Source: Paenibacillus terricola
GTDB lineage: Bacteria; Bacillota; Bacilli; Paenibacillales; Paenibacillaceae
Direction: 5' to 3'
DNA: 64,000 nucleotides
Assembly: GCF_014779765.1 (NCBI RefSeq)
Contig: NZ_JACXZA010000005.1
Location: forward strand, 186,001 to 250,000
Below the pieces are notes generated by a model, which did not search any database, was not told the DNA's origin, and saw only the letters and a program-made list of their open reading frames with translations. Position 1 is the first letter of the stretch. The number at the start of each line of letters is the position of its first letter. The position numbers were made by a program, and so were the translations under genes. Shown in pieces: positions 34,589 through 44,319 of this stretch.

Positions 34589-36034
34589 ATGACATGGAAC
34601 ACCGATCTTACTTTACTTTTATTGCCTATCAATATACTGCTCGCTATCGTTGTCGTCTTCATGGAACGGCGCAATGTTGCGGCTACTTGGTCGTGGCTCA
34701 TGGTACTGCTGTTCGTACCTGTGCTCGGCTTCGTGCTGTATATGATCCTGGGGCAAAATTTGCGCAGACGCAAGCTCTACCGCTTCGACAAGCGGGATCA
34801 GACAGCGCTGCTGTCGCTCGTCGCGGAGCAGGAGCAAATGCTGGCGGAGGGCTGGCCTGGCGACGATGACGGTACGATCGCGGAGCATCGCAAGCTGATC
34901 GAGCTGAATCTGACAAGCGCCCGCGCCATGCTGACGCTTCATAATGAGATTGATTTCTTCACCGACGGGCTCTCCAAGTTCGAACGGCTGTTGAACGATA
35001 TCGCTGAAGCGAAGCACAGCATCTTTATGCAATATTATATTTTCAACAATGATGATTGGGGCCGCAAAATCCGTGACGCGCTGATCGTCAAAGCGAAGGA
35101 AGGCGTTCAGGTACGTCTGCTGTACGATGATATTGGTTCGCGCAAGCTGAACACCAAGTTCTTCAGATCCTTTGATGCGGCGGGCGGTGAACGAGCAGCC
35201 TTCTTCCCTTCTCGCATCCCATACTTGAACTATCGGATCAATTACCGGAACCATCGCAAAATCGTTATTATCGATGGGCTCATCGCCTACACCGGCGGCT
35301 TTAATGTCGGCAACGAATACGTTGGTCTCGATCGCCGCTTCGGCAATTGGCGCGATACGCATATTCGGCTGATCGGCGAGGGTGTACCATCGCTGCAAAG
35401 GCTGTTCCTGATGGACTGGAACCTGGCGACGAACCAGAAGATTCAAGGCCTGCCTGGACCGCTGCGGTTGCCGAATACGAAGCATCGGCTGCCGATCCAG
35501 TTCGTCGCCGGCGGACCGAGCAGTCAGTCGTTCCATATCGAGAACGCGCTGCTCAATATGATCCATTCGGCCAAGCGGACGATTCTGCTGCAGACGCCGT
35601 ATTTTATCCCGGACGAAAGCTTGCTCAGCGCACTCCGCGTCGCTGCTTTGTCCGGTGTGCAAATTCATATCATGCTGCCGAAGCTCGCGGACCACATGTT
35701 CGTCCATTGGGCGTCCCGTTATTATGTCGGCGAGCTGCTGAGCAACGGCATCAAGTGCTACCTCTATACGAACGGCTTCCTTCATGCCAAAATGATGGTC
35801 GTCGACGGCAAGATCTCCTCCATAGGAACAGCGAACTTCGACATTCGGAGCTTGAAGCTCAACTTCGAGGTGAACGCGATTATTTACGATCAGCCGACCG
35901 CGCAGCGTCTGGAGGAGATTTACTGGCACGATGTCGAGGAGAGCGAACCGTTCACGCTAGAGGATTACAACAATCGTTCGGCTTGGAGCAAGTTCAACGA
36001 GTCGATCTCGAAGCTTGTGTCACCGATCCTGTGA
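34589..36034 (+). CDS. cls: Cardiolipin synthase
   Basis: 481 aa from ATG 34589 (GGGAG 10 nt upstream). Two N-terminal membrane helices are followed by two phospholipase D active sites: HRKIVIIDG with GGFNVG, and HAKMMVVDG with GTANFD. It condenses phosphatidylglycerol into cardiolipin at the membrane. Length and layout are typical of bacterial Cls. Confidence 0.92.
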   Translation: MTWNTDLTLLLLPINILLAIVVVFMERRNVAATWSWLMVLLFVPVLGFVLYMILGQNLRRRKLYRFDKRDQTALLSLVAEQEQMLAEGWPGDDDGTIAEHRKLIELNLTSARAMLTLHNEIDFFTDGLSKFERLLNDIAEAKHSIFMQYYIFNNDDWGRKIRDALIVKAKEGVQVRLLYDDIGSRKLNTKFFRSFDAAGGERAAFFPSRIPYLNYRINYRNHRKIVIIDGLIAYTGGFNVGNEYVGLDRRFGNWRDTHIRLIGEGVPSLQRLFLMDWNLATNQKIQGLPGPLRLPNTKHRLPIQFVAGGPSSQSFHIENALLNMIHSAKRTILLQTPYFIPDESLLSALRVAALSGVQIHIMLPKLADHMFVHWASRYYVGELLSNGIKCYLYTNGFLHAKMMVVDGKISSIGTANFDIRSLKLNFEVNAIIYDQPTAQRLEEIYWHDVEESEPFTLEDYNNRSAWSKFNESISKLVSPIL

Positions 36035-36055
36035 GATAACATCTATCGTTACAGC

Positions 36056-36096
36056 AAAAAACCGTGCCCGTCACAATGTGACGATGCACGGTTTTT
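36056..36096. terminator. Bidirectional terminator
   Basis: AAAAACCGTGC / GCACGGTTTTT outer stem with an inner CGTCAC / GTGACG stem, between the convergent cls and pit genes. Confidence 0.85.
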
Positions 36097-36099
36097 ATT

Positions 36100-37101
36100 T
36101 TAGAGGAACAAGAATTTAATAACCTGGAACACGCCAGCCGCAACCACCATCGAGATCGGAATCGTAATGATCCACGATACGACGATCTTGCCTGCTACGC
36201 CCCACTTCACGCTGGAGAAGCGCTTCGCGCTGCCTACGCCGAGAATAGCTGACGTAATAACATGCGTCGAGCTGACAGGGAACTTCGTGATCGTAGCCGT
36301 CATAATAACGCCGAAGGACGTAATGTCCGCCGCGAAACCGTTGATCGGTTCGATTTTGAAAATCTTCGTTCCCATCGTCTTAATAATCTTCCAGCCGCCG
36401 ATCGACGTACCGAGAGCCATCGCAACCGCTGCCGACAGCTTGACCCACAGCGGAACGTTATCGGTCTCCTGAATATTCGCCGACATGAGCGCGAATACGA
36501 TAATACCCATCGCCTTCTGTGCATCATTCGTACCGTGTGCGAACGATTGGAGTGCCGCAGTCAGAATCTGACCTGTCCGGAATCCTTTGTTCAGCTGGTG
36601 CGGGCTTTGATTCGCGAATATGACTTTGAACAGCCACATCACAACGAAGCCTATGGAGAATGCAATGATCGGCGATAGAATAAGACCTTGTACGATACTC
36701 GTGAAGCCGCCGGCATTGATGCCGTCGAAGCCTTCCGCCGAGATTACGGCGCCAGCGAGGGAGCCGATCAACGTATGGGAAGAGGACGAAGGAATGCCCA
36801 GCGCCCACGTCAGCAGGTTCCACAATATCGCCGAAATAAGCGCTGCGATGACGATCTGCTCCCCGTGCTGTAAGGTCATCGGGTCTGCCACCTTGCCGCC
36901 AATCGTCTTCGCTACCCCTGTGAAGGTCAACGCGCCGACAAGGTTCATCGTTGCTGCAAGCATAATGGCTATACGCGGCTTAAGTGCACGAGTCGACACG
37001 GTCGTCGCAATTGCATTTACTGTATCATGAAATCCGTTAATAAAGTCGAAACCAAGCGCTAAAATAACTACGATTGCGAGAATTACATAGGTTGTATCCA
37101 T
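36100..37101 (-). CDS. pit: Pit-family inorganic phosphate transporter
   Basis: 333-aa polytopic membrane protein of the PiT family. It carries both signature repeats: GFDFINGFHDTVNAIAT near the N-terminus and SFAHGTNDAQKAMG in the second half, the Asn/Asp residues of which line the phosphate and cation path. Around ten membrane segments are expected. It is preceded by its DUF47 partner gene 21 nt upstream, the usual arrangement for low-affinity phosphate uptake. Confidence 0.9.
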   Translation of the reverse strand: MDTTYVILAIVVILALGFDFINGFHDTVNAIATTVSTRALKPRIAIMLAATMNLVGALTFTGVAKTIGGKVADPMTLQHGEQIVIAALISAILWNLLTWALGIPSSSSHTLIGSLAGAVISAEGFDGINAGGFTSIVQGLILSPIIAFSIGFVVMWLFKVIFANQSPHQLNKGFRTGQILTAALQSFAHGTNDAQKAMGIIVFALMSANIQETDNVPLWVKLSAAVAMALGTSIGGWKIIKTMGTKIFKIEPINGFAADITSFGVIMTATITKFPVSSTHVITSAILGVGSAKRFSSVKWGVAGKIVVSWIITIPISMVVAAGVFQVIKFLFL

Positions 37102-37122
37102 CCGTTATCGCCCTGCCCCTCG

Positions 37123-37734
37123 TTAGCTGTTACGCATAATGATCGATTCGAGGGTGTTGGCGACGTCCTCGCAGTAGTCGGTCGTTTGTTCGAGCCGTTC
37201 GTAAATTTCTTTCCGCTTAATAAGCTCAATCGGATCTTTCACGTTGCTGAACAGGCTCGTAATGCTCACCCGCAGCAGATCATCCGCTTGGTTCTCCAGC
37301 TCATTAATGGCAATGTTCGGTTCGCGCATCGCAAGCAGCTTCTTCTGCGTCAGCAGATAGATCGCTTTCTTGATCTGATGCGTACAGCGAACGATGTTGT
37401 CCGCGAACAAGGAGATATATTCGTCATGCTCCTTGATCTGGTACATCTCGAAACGCGAAGCGCATGCCTCGATGCCGTCGAGCACATCGTCGAGCGATTT
37501 GGTGAGAGCCATAATGTCCTCGCGCTCGATTGGCGTAATGAACGTTTTGTTGAGTTCTGTCAGAATCGTATGCGTATATTTGTCGCATTGTGTCTCGTAT
37601 TGCTTCATCTGCTTAGCGAATGCACTCACATCCTGCAGCTTCGAGACGTTATCGCTGAAATATTCCACAGCAACAACGAGTGTATCTGCCATCTCCTCTA
37701 ACGTTCTAAAAAAGATATCTTTCTTCTTGAACAT
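37123..37734 (-). CDS. DUF47/PhoU-like partner of Pit
   Basis: 203 aa, fully helical, start after AAGGAGATCGAGC. The DUF47 family (YkaA/TIGR00153) is a cytoplasmic PhoU-like protein encoded next to Pit transporters and thought to regulate phosphate uptake. Acidic residue pairs typical of PhoU metal clusters are visible, for example TPIEREDIMAL and DDVLDGIE. First gene of the two-gene operon. Confidence 0.88.
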   Translation of the reverse strand: MFKKKDIFFRTLEEMADTLVVAVEYFSDNVSKLQDVSAFAKQMKQYETQCDKYTHTILTELNKTFITPIEREDIMALTKSLDDVLDGIEACASRFEMYQIKEHDEYISLFADNIVRCTHQIKKAIYLLTQKKLLAMREPNIAINELENQADDLLRVSITSLFSNVKDPIELIKRKEIYERLEQTTDYCEDVANTLESIIMRNS

Positions 37735-37845
37735 GCTCGATCTCCTTCGTCGATTCGGAAAGTGTATTACGTAACGCGCCGAATTACTTGACCGTTGTAT
37801 ATTTTAACACGCCAGAATGGCATATGTTAAGTTTTCGTAAATGAT

Positions 37846-37875
37846 TTAACATTCCGTTAACAAAACTTTTTAACG
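37846..37875. promoter_or_regulatory. TTAACA repeats upstream of the DUF47-pit operon
   Basis: TTAACA at 37846 and 37857 (11-bp spacing) and TTAACG at 37870 resemble the PhoP-box repeats of Bacillus. They lie 110-140 nt before the operon. The third spacing is 13 and the orientation is reversed relative to the genes, so this is tentative. Confidence 0.3.
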
Positions 37876-37917
37876 TTTTGCCGTTACTTTTTACAGTCTT
37901 CCCCGAATCGACAAATT

Positions 37918-38997
37918 TCACCCATATACCAAATGTTTCTCGAACGTCGGATTGTTCGGAACGATGTGATAATAAGTATGACCCGGCAGCATTGGCAGCT
38001 CCTTGCCATCCTTCATAATACGGATGATATCCGTGCCTTGACGCGTCCATTCGCATGCAACGGCTTGTCCGTTCTGGAACAAGACGGCTTTGCCGCCGCT
38101 GGTCAAATTCACGCCAAGCCGGCCGTAATCGTCCAGCGTCTTATGGTCGGCGCCAAGCACAACGACATTCGCTGCAGACAGCTGTTCATCATTGTTCTTA
38201 TCGATATGGGGCTCTCCATTAATGGAGCGCATGTAGAGATTCTTAGCAGCATCGTAAGCGTAGCTGACTTTGTAGTCTTCGAGCAGGAACTTAATGTCGA
38301 TGTTCGTTGCCGGACCGTCATAGGCGCCTGCGCCTTCAGCAGCAAAAGGCACCGTCGGAATCGTCACTTCGGCCTGGTACTTCTTCTTGTCGGCGCCTGC
38401 GCGCATTTTGGTCAGATCAGAATAGAGGTTGTGCGGCGCCTTACGTGTCTTATCACGCCAATAGTATGGGCCTGCGTTCGTAATTTCATCAAGATAGTCC
38501 TTGTTATGATGCTGCAGCAAGTCGTAGGCATCTGTGCTTGCGCCAGCGTGTACGATAACGGACTTGTAGGATTCCGCAATGTCGATCAAATAAGGACGGA
38601 TGCTGCGAATCGGACCAATCGGGTCCGTGAACGTTGAGCTCTGGAACACCGCAATAAGCCGAGTAATGCCGCCTTCTGCGAGCACTTCCCACACGATATC
38701 CGCCTGCGTCAGGCCGGATTGCGGTCTTGCGGCTTTGAAATTGTTCACGCTTACGGCAATAGGCCGCTGCTTCAGCTCTTGATCAGCCGGCAGGCCGGTC
38801 AGTGGAGCAATGAGCGAAGATACCGGAGCAGGCGGCTCCGACGTCGTATTCGTCTGCTGCTGCGTATCGGAAGGAGCTGGGTCCGTCACCGTCGATTTCG
38901 TGCCCCCTTTGCTACTCGATCCGCAAGCGGTCAATCCAAGTGCAGCTACGAGCAATAATGCTGCTATTTGATGCGCTCGTTTCGTCATCATCCTCAT
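37918..38997 (-). CDS. yerB: YerB-like DUF3048 lipoprotein
   Basis: 359 aa from ATG 38997 (AAGGGTGG upstream). It has a lipoprotein signal with lipobox LTACGS, a Ser/Thr-rich linker (residues 25-55), then the DUF3048 region with PIAVSVNNFKAARPQSGL, IGPIRSIRPYLIDIA and VIVHAGAS, and a C-terminal domain ending YYHIVPNNPTF. YerB of Bacillus is a membrane-attached protein of this family; its biochemical role is not established. Confidence 0.85.
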   Translation of the reverse strand: MRMMTKRAHQIAALLLVAALGLTACGSSSKGGTKSTVTDPAPSDTQQQTNTTSEPPAPVSSLIAPLTGLPADQELKQRPIAVSVNNFKAARPQSGLTQADIVWEVLAEGGITRLIAVFQSSTFTDPIGPIRSIRPYLIDIAESYKSVIVHAGASTDAYDLLQHHNKDYLDEITNAGPYYWRDKTRKAPHNLYSDLTKMRAGADKKKYQAEVTIPTVPFAAEGAGAYDGPATNIDIKFLLEDYKVSYAYDAAKNLYMRSINGEPHIDKNNDEQLSAANVVVLGADHKTLDDYGRLGVNLTSGGKAVLFQNGQAVACEWTRQGTDIIRIMKDGKELPMLPGHTYYHIVPNNPTFEKHLVYG

Positions 38998-39105
38998 GAT
39001 CCACCCTTCGCTTCTTGTAGGAAATAACACTCTTTGTTTCCATTTAACCACAAAAGTAGACAGCTTGTCTTGTGGGGCGACAGGTTCGGTTTACGGGAGG
39101 ACGCC

Positions 39106-39139
39106 AAAAAGCCGCCCCCGAATCCGAGAACGGCTCTTT
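39106..39139 (-). terminator. Terminator after the alpha/beta hydrolase
   Basis: AAAGAGCCG / CGGCTTTTT imperfect stem 40 nt past the hydrolase stop codon. Confidence 0.55.
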
Positions 39140-39177
39140 GCAACCCTATATTAGTTTATGAAGCGTTAGCTATCTCT

Positions 39178-39996
39178 CTATATGCTCCAATGATGCCACT
39201 CTTCATGACGGCGGTCCAGACCGATGAGCCAGTTGCGCGTCACATTAATTGCTTCTTCCTGGTGTTTGCGCGTCGAGTACGTATGATTCGCTTGAAAAAT
39301 AATTTCTTTGTCGCAAATCCCGTCGCTCCGCGTCCAGAACACTTTCTGATACAGGAAGCTGTAGTCCGCCGGAATAACATCGTCGCTCGTGCCATGGACG
39401 AGCAGGACGTCGCCTCCGAATTTCTTCGCTTCTATGAAAGGTTGATGCTCTTGTAAGGAGTTGAAAAATGCCGGCTTGAGCGAGTAACCCGTATAATCCG
39501 TGCTGCCCTTCTCGATCGACTCGTCATACCCGCTGCGACCAACGATACGAACGATATCATTAAACGGATAGGCAACCGGCGACCAGAGCACAAGCCGTTT
39601 CACTCGGCGATCGCGAACAGCCGTCAGCAGCGCTGTTGCACCGCCTAATGAATGCCCGATTAGAACGACTCGCTGCAAGTCGACCGCATCCATCGAAGTG
39701 ACATAATCAATCGCTGTACGCGTCTGAGCGATCATCGAATCCAATCCGAGCTCTCCGTAGTTGCCATCGCTTTCGCCGCTGCCGCCATAGTCGAAACGCA
39801 GTACATACGAGCCCGCTGCCGCCAACGCTCTTGCCGCTTTCACGAACAGCCGATCTACCCCGATCCGATTGCCCACGAAACCGTGGCATATAATAATCGC
39901 CTGACTCTTGCCCTCCGACGCGCCTTCCCCCGTCGGATAATGCAAGGTTGCCGTCAAATTCAAATCCTCATGTTTCAGCAATAATTGCTTCTCCAT
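39178..39996 (-). CDS. Alpha/beta hydrolase (esterase/peptidase-like)
   Basis: 272 aa, start after GGAGGTGCGAC. It has the oxyanion-loop motif ICHGFVGNRIGVDRLF, the nucleophile elbow GHSLGGA, an Asp in VHGTSDDVIPADYS and a C-terminal His in FQANHTYSTRK, completing the Ser-Asp-His triad. It resembles cytoplasmic serine aminopeptidase/acyl-esterase-like hydrolases of Bacilli. The substrate is unknown. Confidence 0.8.
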   Translation of the reverse strand: MEKQLLLKHEDLNLTATLHYPTGEGASEGKSQAIIICHGFVGNRIGVDRLFVKAARALAAAGSYVLRFDYGGSGESDGNYGELGLDSMIAQTRTAIDYVTSMDAVDLQRVVLIGHSLGGATALLTAVRDRRVKRLVLWSPVAYPFNDIVRIVGRSGYDESIEKGSTDYTGYSLKPAFFNSLQEHQPFIEAKKFGGDVLLVHGTSDDVIPADYSFLYQKVFWTRSDGICDKEIIFQANHTYSTRKHQEEAINVTRNWLIGLDRRHEEWHHWSI

Positions 39997-40228
39997 GTCG
40001 CACCTCCGCCAATCCGCTTGTTCATATCGTTCTCCACTCTAGCTTGAGCCAAATTTCCGATCATCATTTCAATTCATTTTCATTTAACTATTATTCCTAC
40101 CCGTATAGTATGAATTAACTGATTTCAGAATACCATCCCTTCGCATCGTTGTCAACGGATAATGGATAGGTTTTCAATAGGCGCTCATACTAACGGTACA
40201 GATGTGCTCAACTAAGGGAGGTACTGCT

Positions 40229-40348
40229 ATGCCCGTATGGATTCATTGGCTTATGGATCATTGGATATCGACTGGGCTGGTCATCGGCCTAATCATTGCT
40301 ATCGTCTTCGTGTTGTCGAATCGGAATTCACTCTTTTATAAAGAGTAA
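40229..40348 (+). CDS. 39-aa single-span membrane peptide
   Basis: ATG 40229 follows GGGAGG by 6 nt. The peptide MPVWIHWLMDHWISTG leads into a hydrophobic helix (LVIGLIIAIVFVL) and a short polar tail SNRNSLFYKE. The ribosome site and the clean transmembrane segment support a real gene. No homologue is recognised. It sits alone between the hydrolase and the repeat region. Confidence 0.5.
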   Translation: MPVWIHWLMDHWISTGLVIGLIIAIVFVLSNRNSLFYKE

Positions 40349-40442
40349 TCAGTAATCCCAAGGGCTGCGCCCCTGGAACCCCCCCTTTCAATATCAACAT
40401 CAATTTTCTACATCTTAAAACCAATTGTTCTACCCACCCAAA

Positions 40443-40461
40443 CCCTCCCTGCAAGGGAGGG
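40443..40461. repeat. Dispersed palindrome, copy A
   Basis: CCCTCCCT-GCA-AGGGAGGG, preceded by CTACCCACCCAAA. The same element recurs at 41099-41115 (inverted and truncated), 51820-51838 and 51933-51951. Confidence 0.75.
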
Positions 40462-40880
40462 CCCCATGGGGCTCCCGCCCCCTGGACCCCGGAAGGGGAT
40501 GGTAGCAGAACTGAGGCGCGAGTGAGTTGACTGCGTGCTTGGGGACGCATGCCCCTTGCGGGGCACAGCTTTCTTTCGAGCTCTAAAGTCCTCCATCACT
40601 GCAAGGGAGGACTTCATGGGGCTACCACCCCCTGGACCCCGGAAGGGGATGTTAGCGGAACTGAGGCGCGAGTGAGTTGACTGCGTGCTTGGGGACGCGT
40701 GCCCCTTGCGGGGCACAGCTTTCTTTCGAGCTCTAAAGTCCTCCATCACTGCAAGGGAGGACTCCATAGGGCTGCCGCCCCCTGGACCCCGGAAGGGGTC
40801 GGTGGCATAACTGAGGCTGACGGGTGGTACGACGTGCTTGGAGACGTATGCCCCTTTGGGGCACACGTCTCGATGACAAC
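40451..40880. repeat. 150-bp tandem repeat, about 2.8 copies
   Basis: Units start at 40451, 40601 and 40751 with GCAAGGGAGG, exactly 150 bp apart. Each contains CCCCCTGGACCCCGGAAGGGG and a TGCCCCTTGCGGGGCA palindrome. The first two are nearly identical; the third is diverged and incomplete. Because 150 is divisible by three, spurious repetitive ORFs appear. The 860-nt stretch 40349-41210 holds only these repeats and a hairpin. Confidence 0.85.
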
Positions 40881-40881
40881 A

Positions 40882-40938
40882 AAAAAGCCAGCAGTCCGTA
40901 TCAGCTCATTAGAGCTGGTACGAGAACTGCTGGCTTTT
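40882..40938. terminator. Long hairpin, terminator-like
   Basis: AAAAGCCAGCAGT paired with ACTGCTGGCTTTT and an inner CAGCTC / GAGCTG stem. It has U-runs in both orientations; possibly an end signal for the purine operon readthrough. Confidence 0.55.
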
Positions 40939-41098
40939 GTGTTGGAACAGGCGTTGCTCCGCAACGCTTCTTATATCACCGCACCAACCAGAAGTTGTGA
41001 CCCGAAGGGTCACGCGACTCTTAGCACGTAGTAAATTGCACGCGCCTCTGTTCGCCCTCCATCCCCTTCCGGGGTCCAGGGGTTGGAAACCCATGGGG

Positions 41099-41115
41099 CC
41101 CTCCCTTGCAGGGAG
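41099..41115. repeat. Dispersed palindrome, copy B (inverted)
   Basis: CCCTCCCTTGCAGGGAG next to GGGTTTGGGTGGGTAGAG, the inverse of the flank of copy A. It lies about 95 bp after the purD stop. Confidence 0.7.
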
Positions 41116-41210
41116 AGTTTGAGTGGGTAGAGATCCCGAGGGTTTGGGTGGGTAGAGAATCTTCATTTTTCAGTCACGTACGGGGTCTAAAGGGGCGGGG
41201 CCCCTGTCTC

Positions 41211-42476
41211 CTAGCGGAGAGCTTTCATTGCGATATCTGTACGCGAGTGGGCGCCTTCAAAGTTGATGACGCTGACGGCTTCGTACGCGCGCGTGCGAGC
41301 TTCTGCGATGTCGCGGCCGCGACCGACAACGCCGAGTACGCGTCCGCCGCTCGTTACGAGCTGGCCGTCCTTCGTTGCTGTACCAGCGTGGAAGACAAGA
41401 GCGCCTTGCGCTTCTGCTGCTGCGATACCTTCGATGGCGCGGCCTGTTGGATACGACGCCGGATAGCCTTCCGATGCCATAACGACGCATACGTGAGCCT
41501 CGTCGCTCCACTCGATCGGGAGGTCAGCAAGCGTGCCGTTCATCGATGCTTCAACGATATCGAACAGTGGCGTCTTCAGACGTGGCAATACAACCTGCGT
41601 CTCAGGATCGCCCATTCGTGCGTTGAACTCGATCGTCTTCACGCCGTTCTTCGTCATCATCAGACCTGCGAACAGAACGCCGCGGAACGGACGACCTTCG
41701 CTAACCATTGCTTTTGCTGTTGGCTTAATGATGTTCTCGATCGCATCATCGATAATCGACTGCTCGATATGCGGCAATGGCGAGTATGTACCCATGCCGC
41801 CCGTGTTCGGGCCTTTATCGTTATCGAATACTTGCTTGTGGTCTTGTGCTGGCGACATTGCGCGTACCGTTTCGCCGTCAACAAACGCGAGGATCGACAT
41901 TTCTTCGCCTGCCAGGAACTCCTCAATAACGACACTGTTGCCGGAGTTGCCGAACACCTTGTCCAACATCATCGAGCGGAGTGCTTCTTCCGCTTCTTCG
42001 AGTGTAGCTGCAACCGTAACGCCTTTGCCGGCAGCAAGGCCGTCCGACTTAACAACGATTGGCGCTTCCTGTTGACGCAGGTATGCGAGCGCTGTTTCGA
42101 AGTCCGTGAACGTCTCGTACTTCGCCGTAGGAATGTTATACTTTCTGAGCAAATTTTTCATGAAAATCTTGCTGCCTTCTATTTCTGCTGCATTCTTACG
42201 CGGACCGTATGTCGGAATGCCAGCCGCCTCGAAAGCATCGACGATGCCCGCTGCAAGCGGGTCATCTGGACCAACGAAGACAAGATCAACTTGCTTGTTC
42301 TGTGCATACGCGATCAGCTCATCGAACTGATTCACTTTGATTGGCGCACATTCCGCCAGCTGTGCGATACCGGCGTTGCCCGGTGCACAGAAAACTTCCT
42401 TCACTCTCTCGCTCTTCTGAAGCGCCCAGACGATCGCGTGCTCGCGTCCGCCGCCGCCAATAACTAGAATCCGCAT
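41211..42476 (-). CDS. purD: Phosphoribosylamine-glycine ligase
   Basis: 421 aa, start after GGAGGG. ATP-grasp enzyme: the opening MRILVIGGGGREHAI, GPDDPLAAGI, KSDGLAAGKGV, and the metal-binding EFNARMGDPE. It joins phosphoribosylamine and glycine using ATP, step 2 of purine synthesis. Last gene of the purine operon. Confidence 0.95.
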   Translation of the reverse strand: MRILVIGGGGREHAIVWALQKSERVKEVFCAPGNAGIAQLAECAPIKVNQFDELIAYAQNKQVDLVFVGPDDPLAAGIVDAFEAAGIPTYGPRKNAAEIEGSKIFMKNLLRKYNIPTAKYETFTDFETALAYLRQQEAPIVVKSDGLAAGKGVTVAATLEEAEEALRSMMLDKVFGNSGNSVVIEEFLAGEEMSILAFVDGETVRAMSPAQDHKQVFDNDKGPNTGGMGTYSPLPHIEQSIIDDAIENIIKPTAKAMVSEGRPFRGVLFAGLMMTKNGVKTIEFNARMGDPETQVVLPRLKTPLFDIVEASMNGTLADLPIEWSDEAHVCVVMASEGYPASYPTGRAIEGIAAAEAQGALVFHAGTATKDGQLVTSGGRVLGVVGRGRDIAEARTRAYEAVSVINFEGAHSRTDIAMKALR

Positions 42477-42602
42477 GAAAAGCCCTCCTATAAGTTTTTG
42501 CGCAATATGCTCGATTATTTCTCTCGTTTAAATGAACGAATGGACGCCATGCCGCGCATAGCGTCCCTCCGTATGTCATGTTCTGTGAGCTTAGATGTAA
42601 TC

Positions 42603-44156
42603 TTAGTGCTTGAAGTGACGAACGCTCGTGAACACCATTGCGATGTTGTGCTTGTTCGCTGCATCGATCGACTCTTGGTCTTTGACCGAGCCGCCTGGTT
42701 GGATGATTGCCGTGATGCCGGCTTTAGCAGCCGCTTCAACCGTATCGCCCATTGGGAAGAATGCATCGGACGCCAATGCAGCGCCTTGTGCGTTCTCGCC
42801 AGCTTGCTCGATTGCGATCTTCGCTGCGCCGACACGGTTCATTTGGCCTGCGCCAACGCCGATCGTCATGTTGTCCTTCGCGAGCAGAATCGCGTTCGAT
42901 TTCACGTGCTTCACAACTTTCCATCCGAACAGCAGCTGTTTCAGCTCTTCTTCGGTTGGCTTGCGGTTCGTTACGACTTGCAGGTCCGCTTCCGTCAGGG
43001 AGTGAACGTCGCTTTCTTGAACGAGCATGCCGCCGTCAACCGACGTTACGAGCAGCTCTGGCTTGCGCTCGCCAGCCGCTTGCAGCTCGCCCAGCTTGAG
43101 CAGGCGGATGTTCTTCTTCTTCGTCAACACTTCGAGCGCTTCTGGCGTGAAGTCCGGCGCGATGATGATCTCGAGGAAAATCTCGCTCAGCAGTTGAGCC
43201 GTGTCAGCGCCGATCGTACGGTTCGCCGCAACGATACCGCCGAAGATCGACGTTGGGTCTGCTGCGTATGCTTTTTGGTAAGCCTCATGGATGTCAGCAC
43301 CGATGCCAACGCCGCAAGGGTTCATATGTTTAACAGCTACAACTGCAGGCTCGTTGAATTCCTTCACGATAGCCAGTGCAGCGTTCGCGTCATTGATGTT
43401 GTTGTACGACAGCTCTTTGCCGTGCAGCTGCTCTGCCGTCGTGATGTTGCCATCTTGTGCAAGCGGTTTGCGGTAGAAAGCAGCCTTCTGGTGCGGGTTC
43501 TCGCCATAACGAAGGTCTTGTACTTTCTCGTACGTTACCGTGTACTTCTCAGGCATCGGATCGCCAAGAAGCTTGGACAGGTAGTCGCCGATGAGGGAGT
43601 CGTATGCCGCTGTGTGACGGAATACTTTGGCTGCGAGACGTTTGCGCGTCTCGAGCGTCGTGTCGCCGCCAGCTTTGACTTCTTCCAGTACTGTCGCGTA
43701 GTCAGCTGCGTCAACAACTACCGATACGAAGGCATGGTTCTTCGCTGCCGAACGAAGCATCGTCGGACCGCCGATATCGATGTTCTCGATTGCATCCTCA
43801 TACGTTACGTCTGGCTTCGCGATCGTCTCTGCGAATGGGTACAGGTTAACGATAACGATGTCGATGTAGTCAAGGCCGAGGTCCTTCATTGCTTGTTGGT
43901 GCTCTTCGCTGTCACGGACAGCGAGCAAGCCGCTGTGTACAGCAGGGTGCAGCGTCTTCACGCGGCCGTCGAGAATTTCGGGAAAGCCTGTTACTTCGGA
44001 GATACCGATTACCGGTACGCCTTCTTTCTCGAGCAGCGTCTTCGTACCGCCTGTCGAGATGAGTTGAACGCCCAATGCTGCAAGCTCACGGGAGAAGTCT
44101 ACGATACCTGTTTTGTCCGATACACTAATTAACGCTCTGCGAATAGCCAATTTCAT
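42603..44156 (-). CDS. purH: Bifunctional AICAR transformylase/IMP cyclohydrolase
   Basis: 517 aa, GGAGGGCC before the start. The N-terminal MGS-like cyclohydrolase domain opens [14 protein letters not shown] and has STGGT. The C-terminal transformylase domain has [18 protein letters not shown] and the SDAFFPMGD segment. It performs the last two steps to IMP. Separated from purN by repeat palindromes. Confidence 0.95.
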   Translation of the reverse strand: MKLAIRRALISVSDKTGIVDFSRELAALGVQLISTGGTKTLLEKEGVPVIGISEVTGFPEILDGRVKTLHPAVHSGLLAVRDSEEHQQAMKDLGLDYIDIVIVNLYPFAETIAKPDVTYEDAIENIDIGGPTMLRSAAKNHAFVSVVVDAADYATVLEEVKAGGDTTLETRKRLAAKVFRHTAAYDSLIGDYLSKLLGDPMPEKYTVTYEKVQDLRYGENPHQKAAFYRKPLAQDGNITTAEQLHGKELSYNNINDANAALAIVKEFNEPAVVAVKHMNPCGVGIGADIHEAYQKAYAADPTSIFGGIVAANRTIGADTAQLLSEIFLEIIIAPDFTPEALEVLTKKKNIRLLKLGELQAAGERKPELLVTSVDGGMLVQESDVHSLTEADLQVVTNRKPTEEELKQLLFGWKVVKHVKSNAILLAKDNMTIGVGAGQMNRVGAAKIAIEQAGENAQGAALASDAFFPMGDTVEAAAKAGITAIIQPGGSVKDQESIDAANKHNIAMVFTSVRHFKH

Positions 44157-44267
44157 GGCCCTCCTTCAAAAATCTTAATATATCGCAACGATGCCATACG
44201 CACCGTTATCGTCTTAATTCTGCTTGCTCACTGGGTAACGCCACGCTGCAGTGCTGCCTACACGCTC

Positions 44268-44291
44268 ATTAGGTGCATTTCTGCACCTAAT
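44268..44291. repeat. TTAGGTGCA palindrome, copy 1
   Basis: ATTAGGTGCA-TTTCT-GCACCTAAT hairpin in the 195-nt purN-purH gap. Confidence 0.7.
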
Positions 44292-44319
44292 TCAGCCACA
44301 CGCGGCGCCTTCGCGCACA

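Noticed and set aside
40408-40866. 152-codon frame with internal 50-residue repeats
   Set aside because: Arises because the tandem unit is 150 bp, a multiple of three; no start context or domain.
40451-40880. CRISPR array
   Set aside because: Only three long GC-rich units that repeat over their whole length, without short repeats plus unique spacers and without cas genes.
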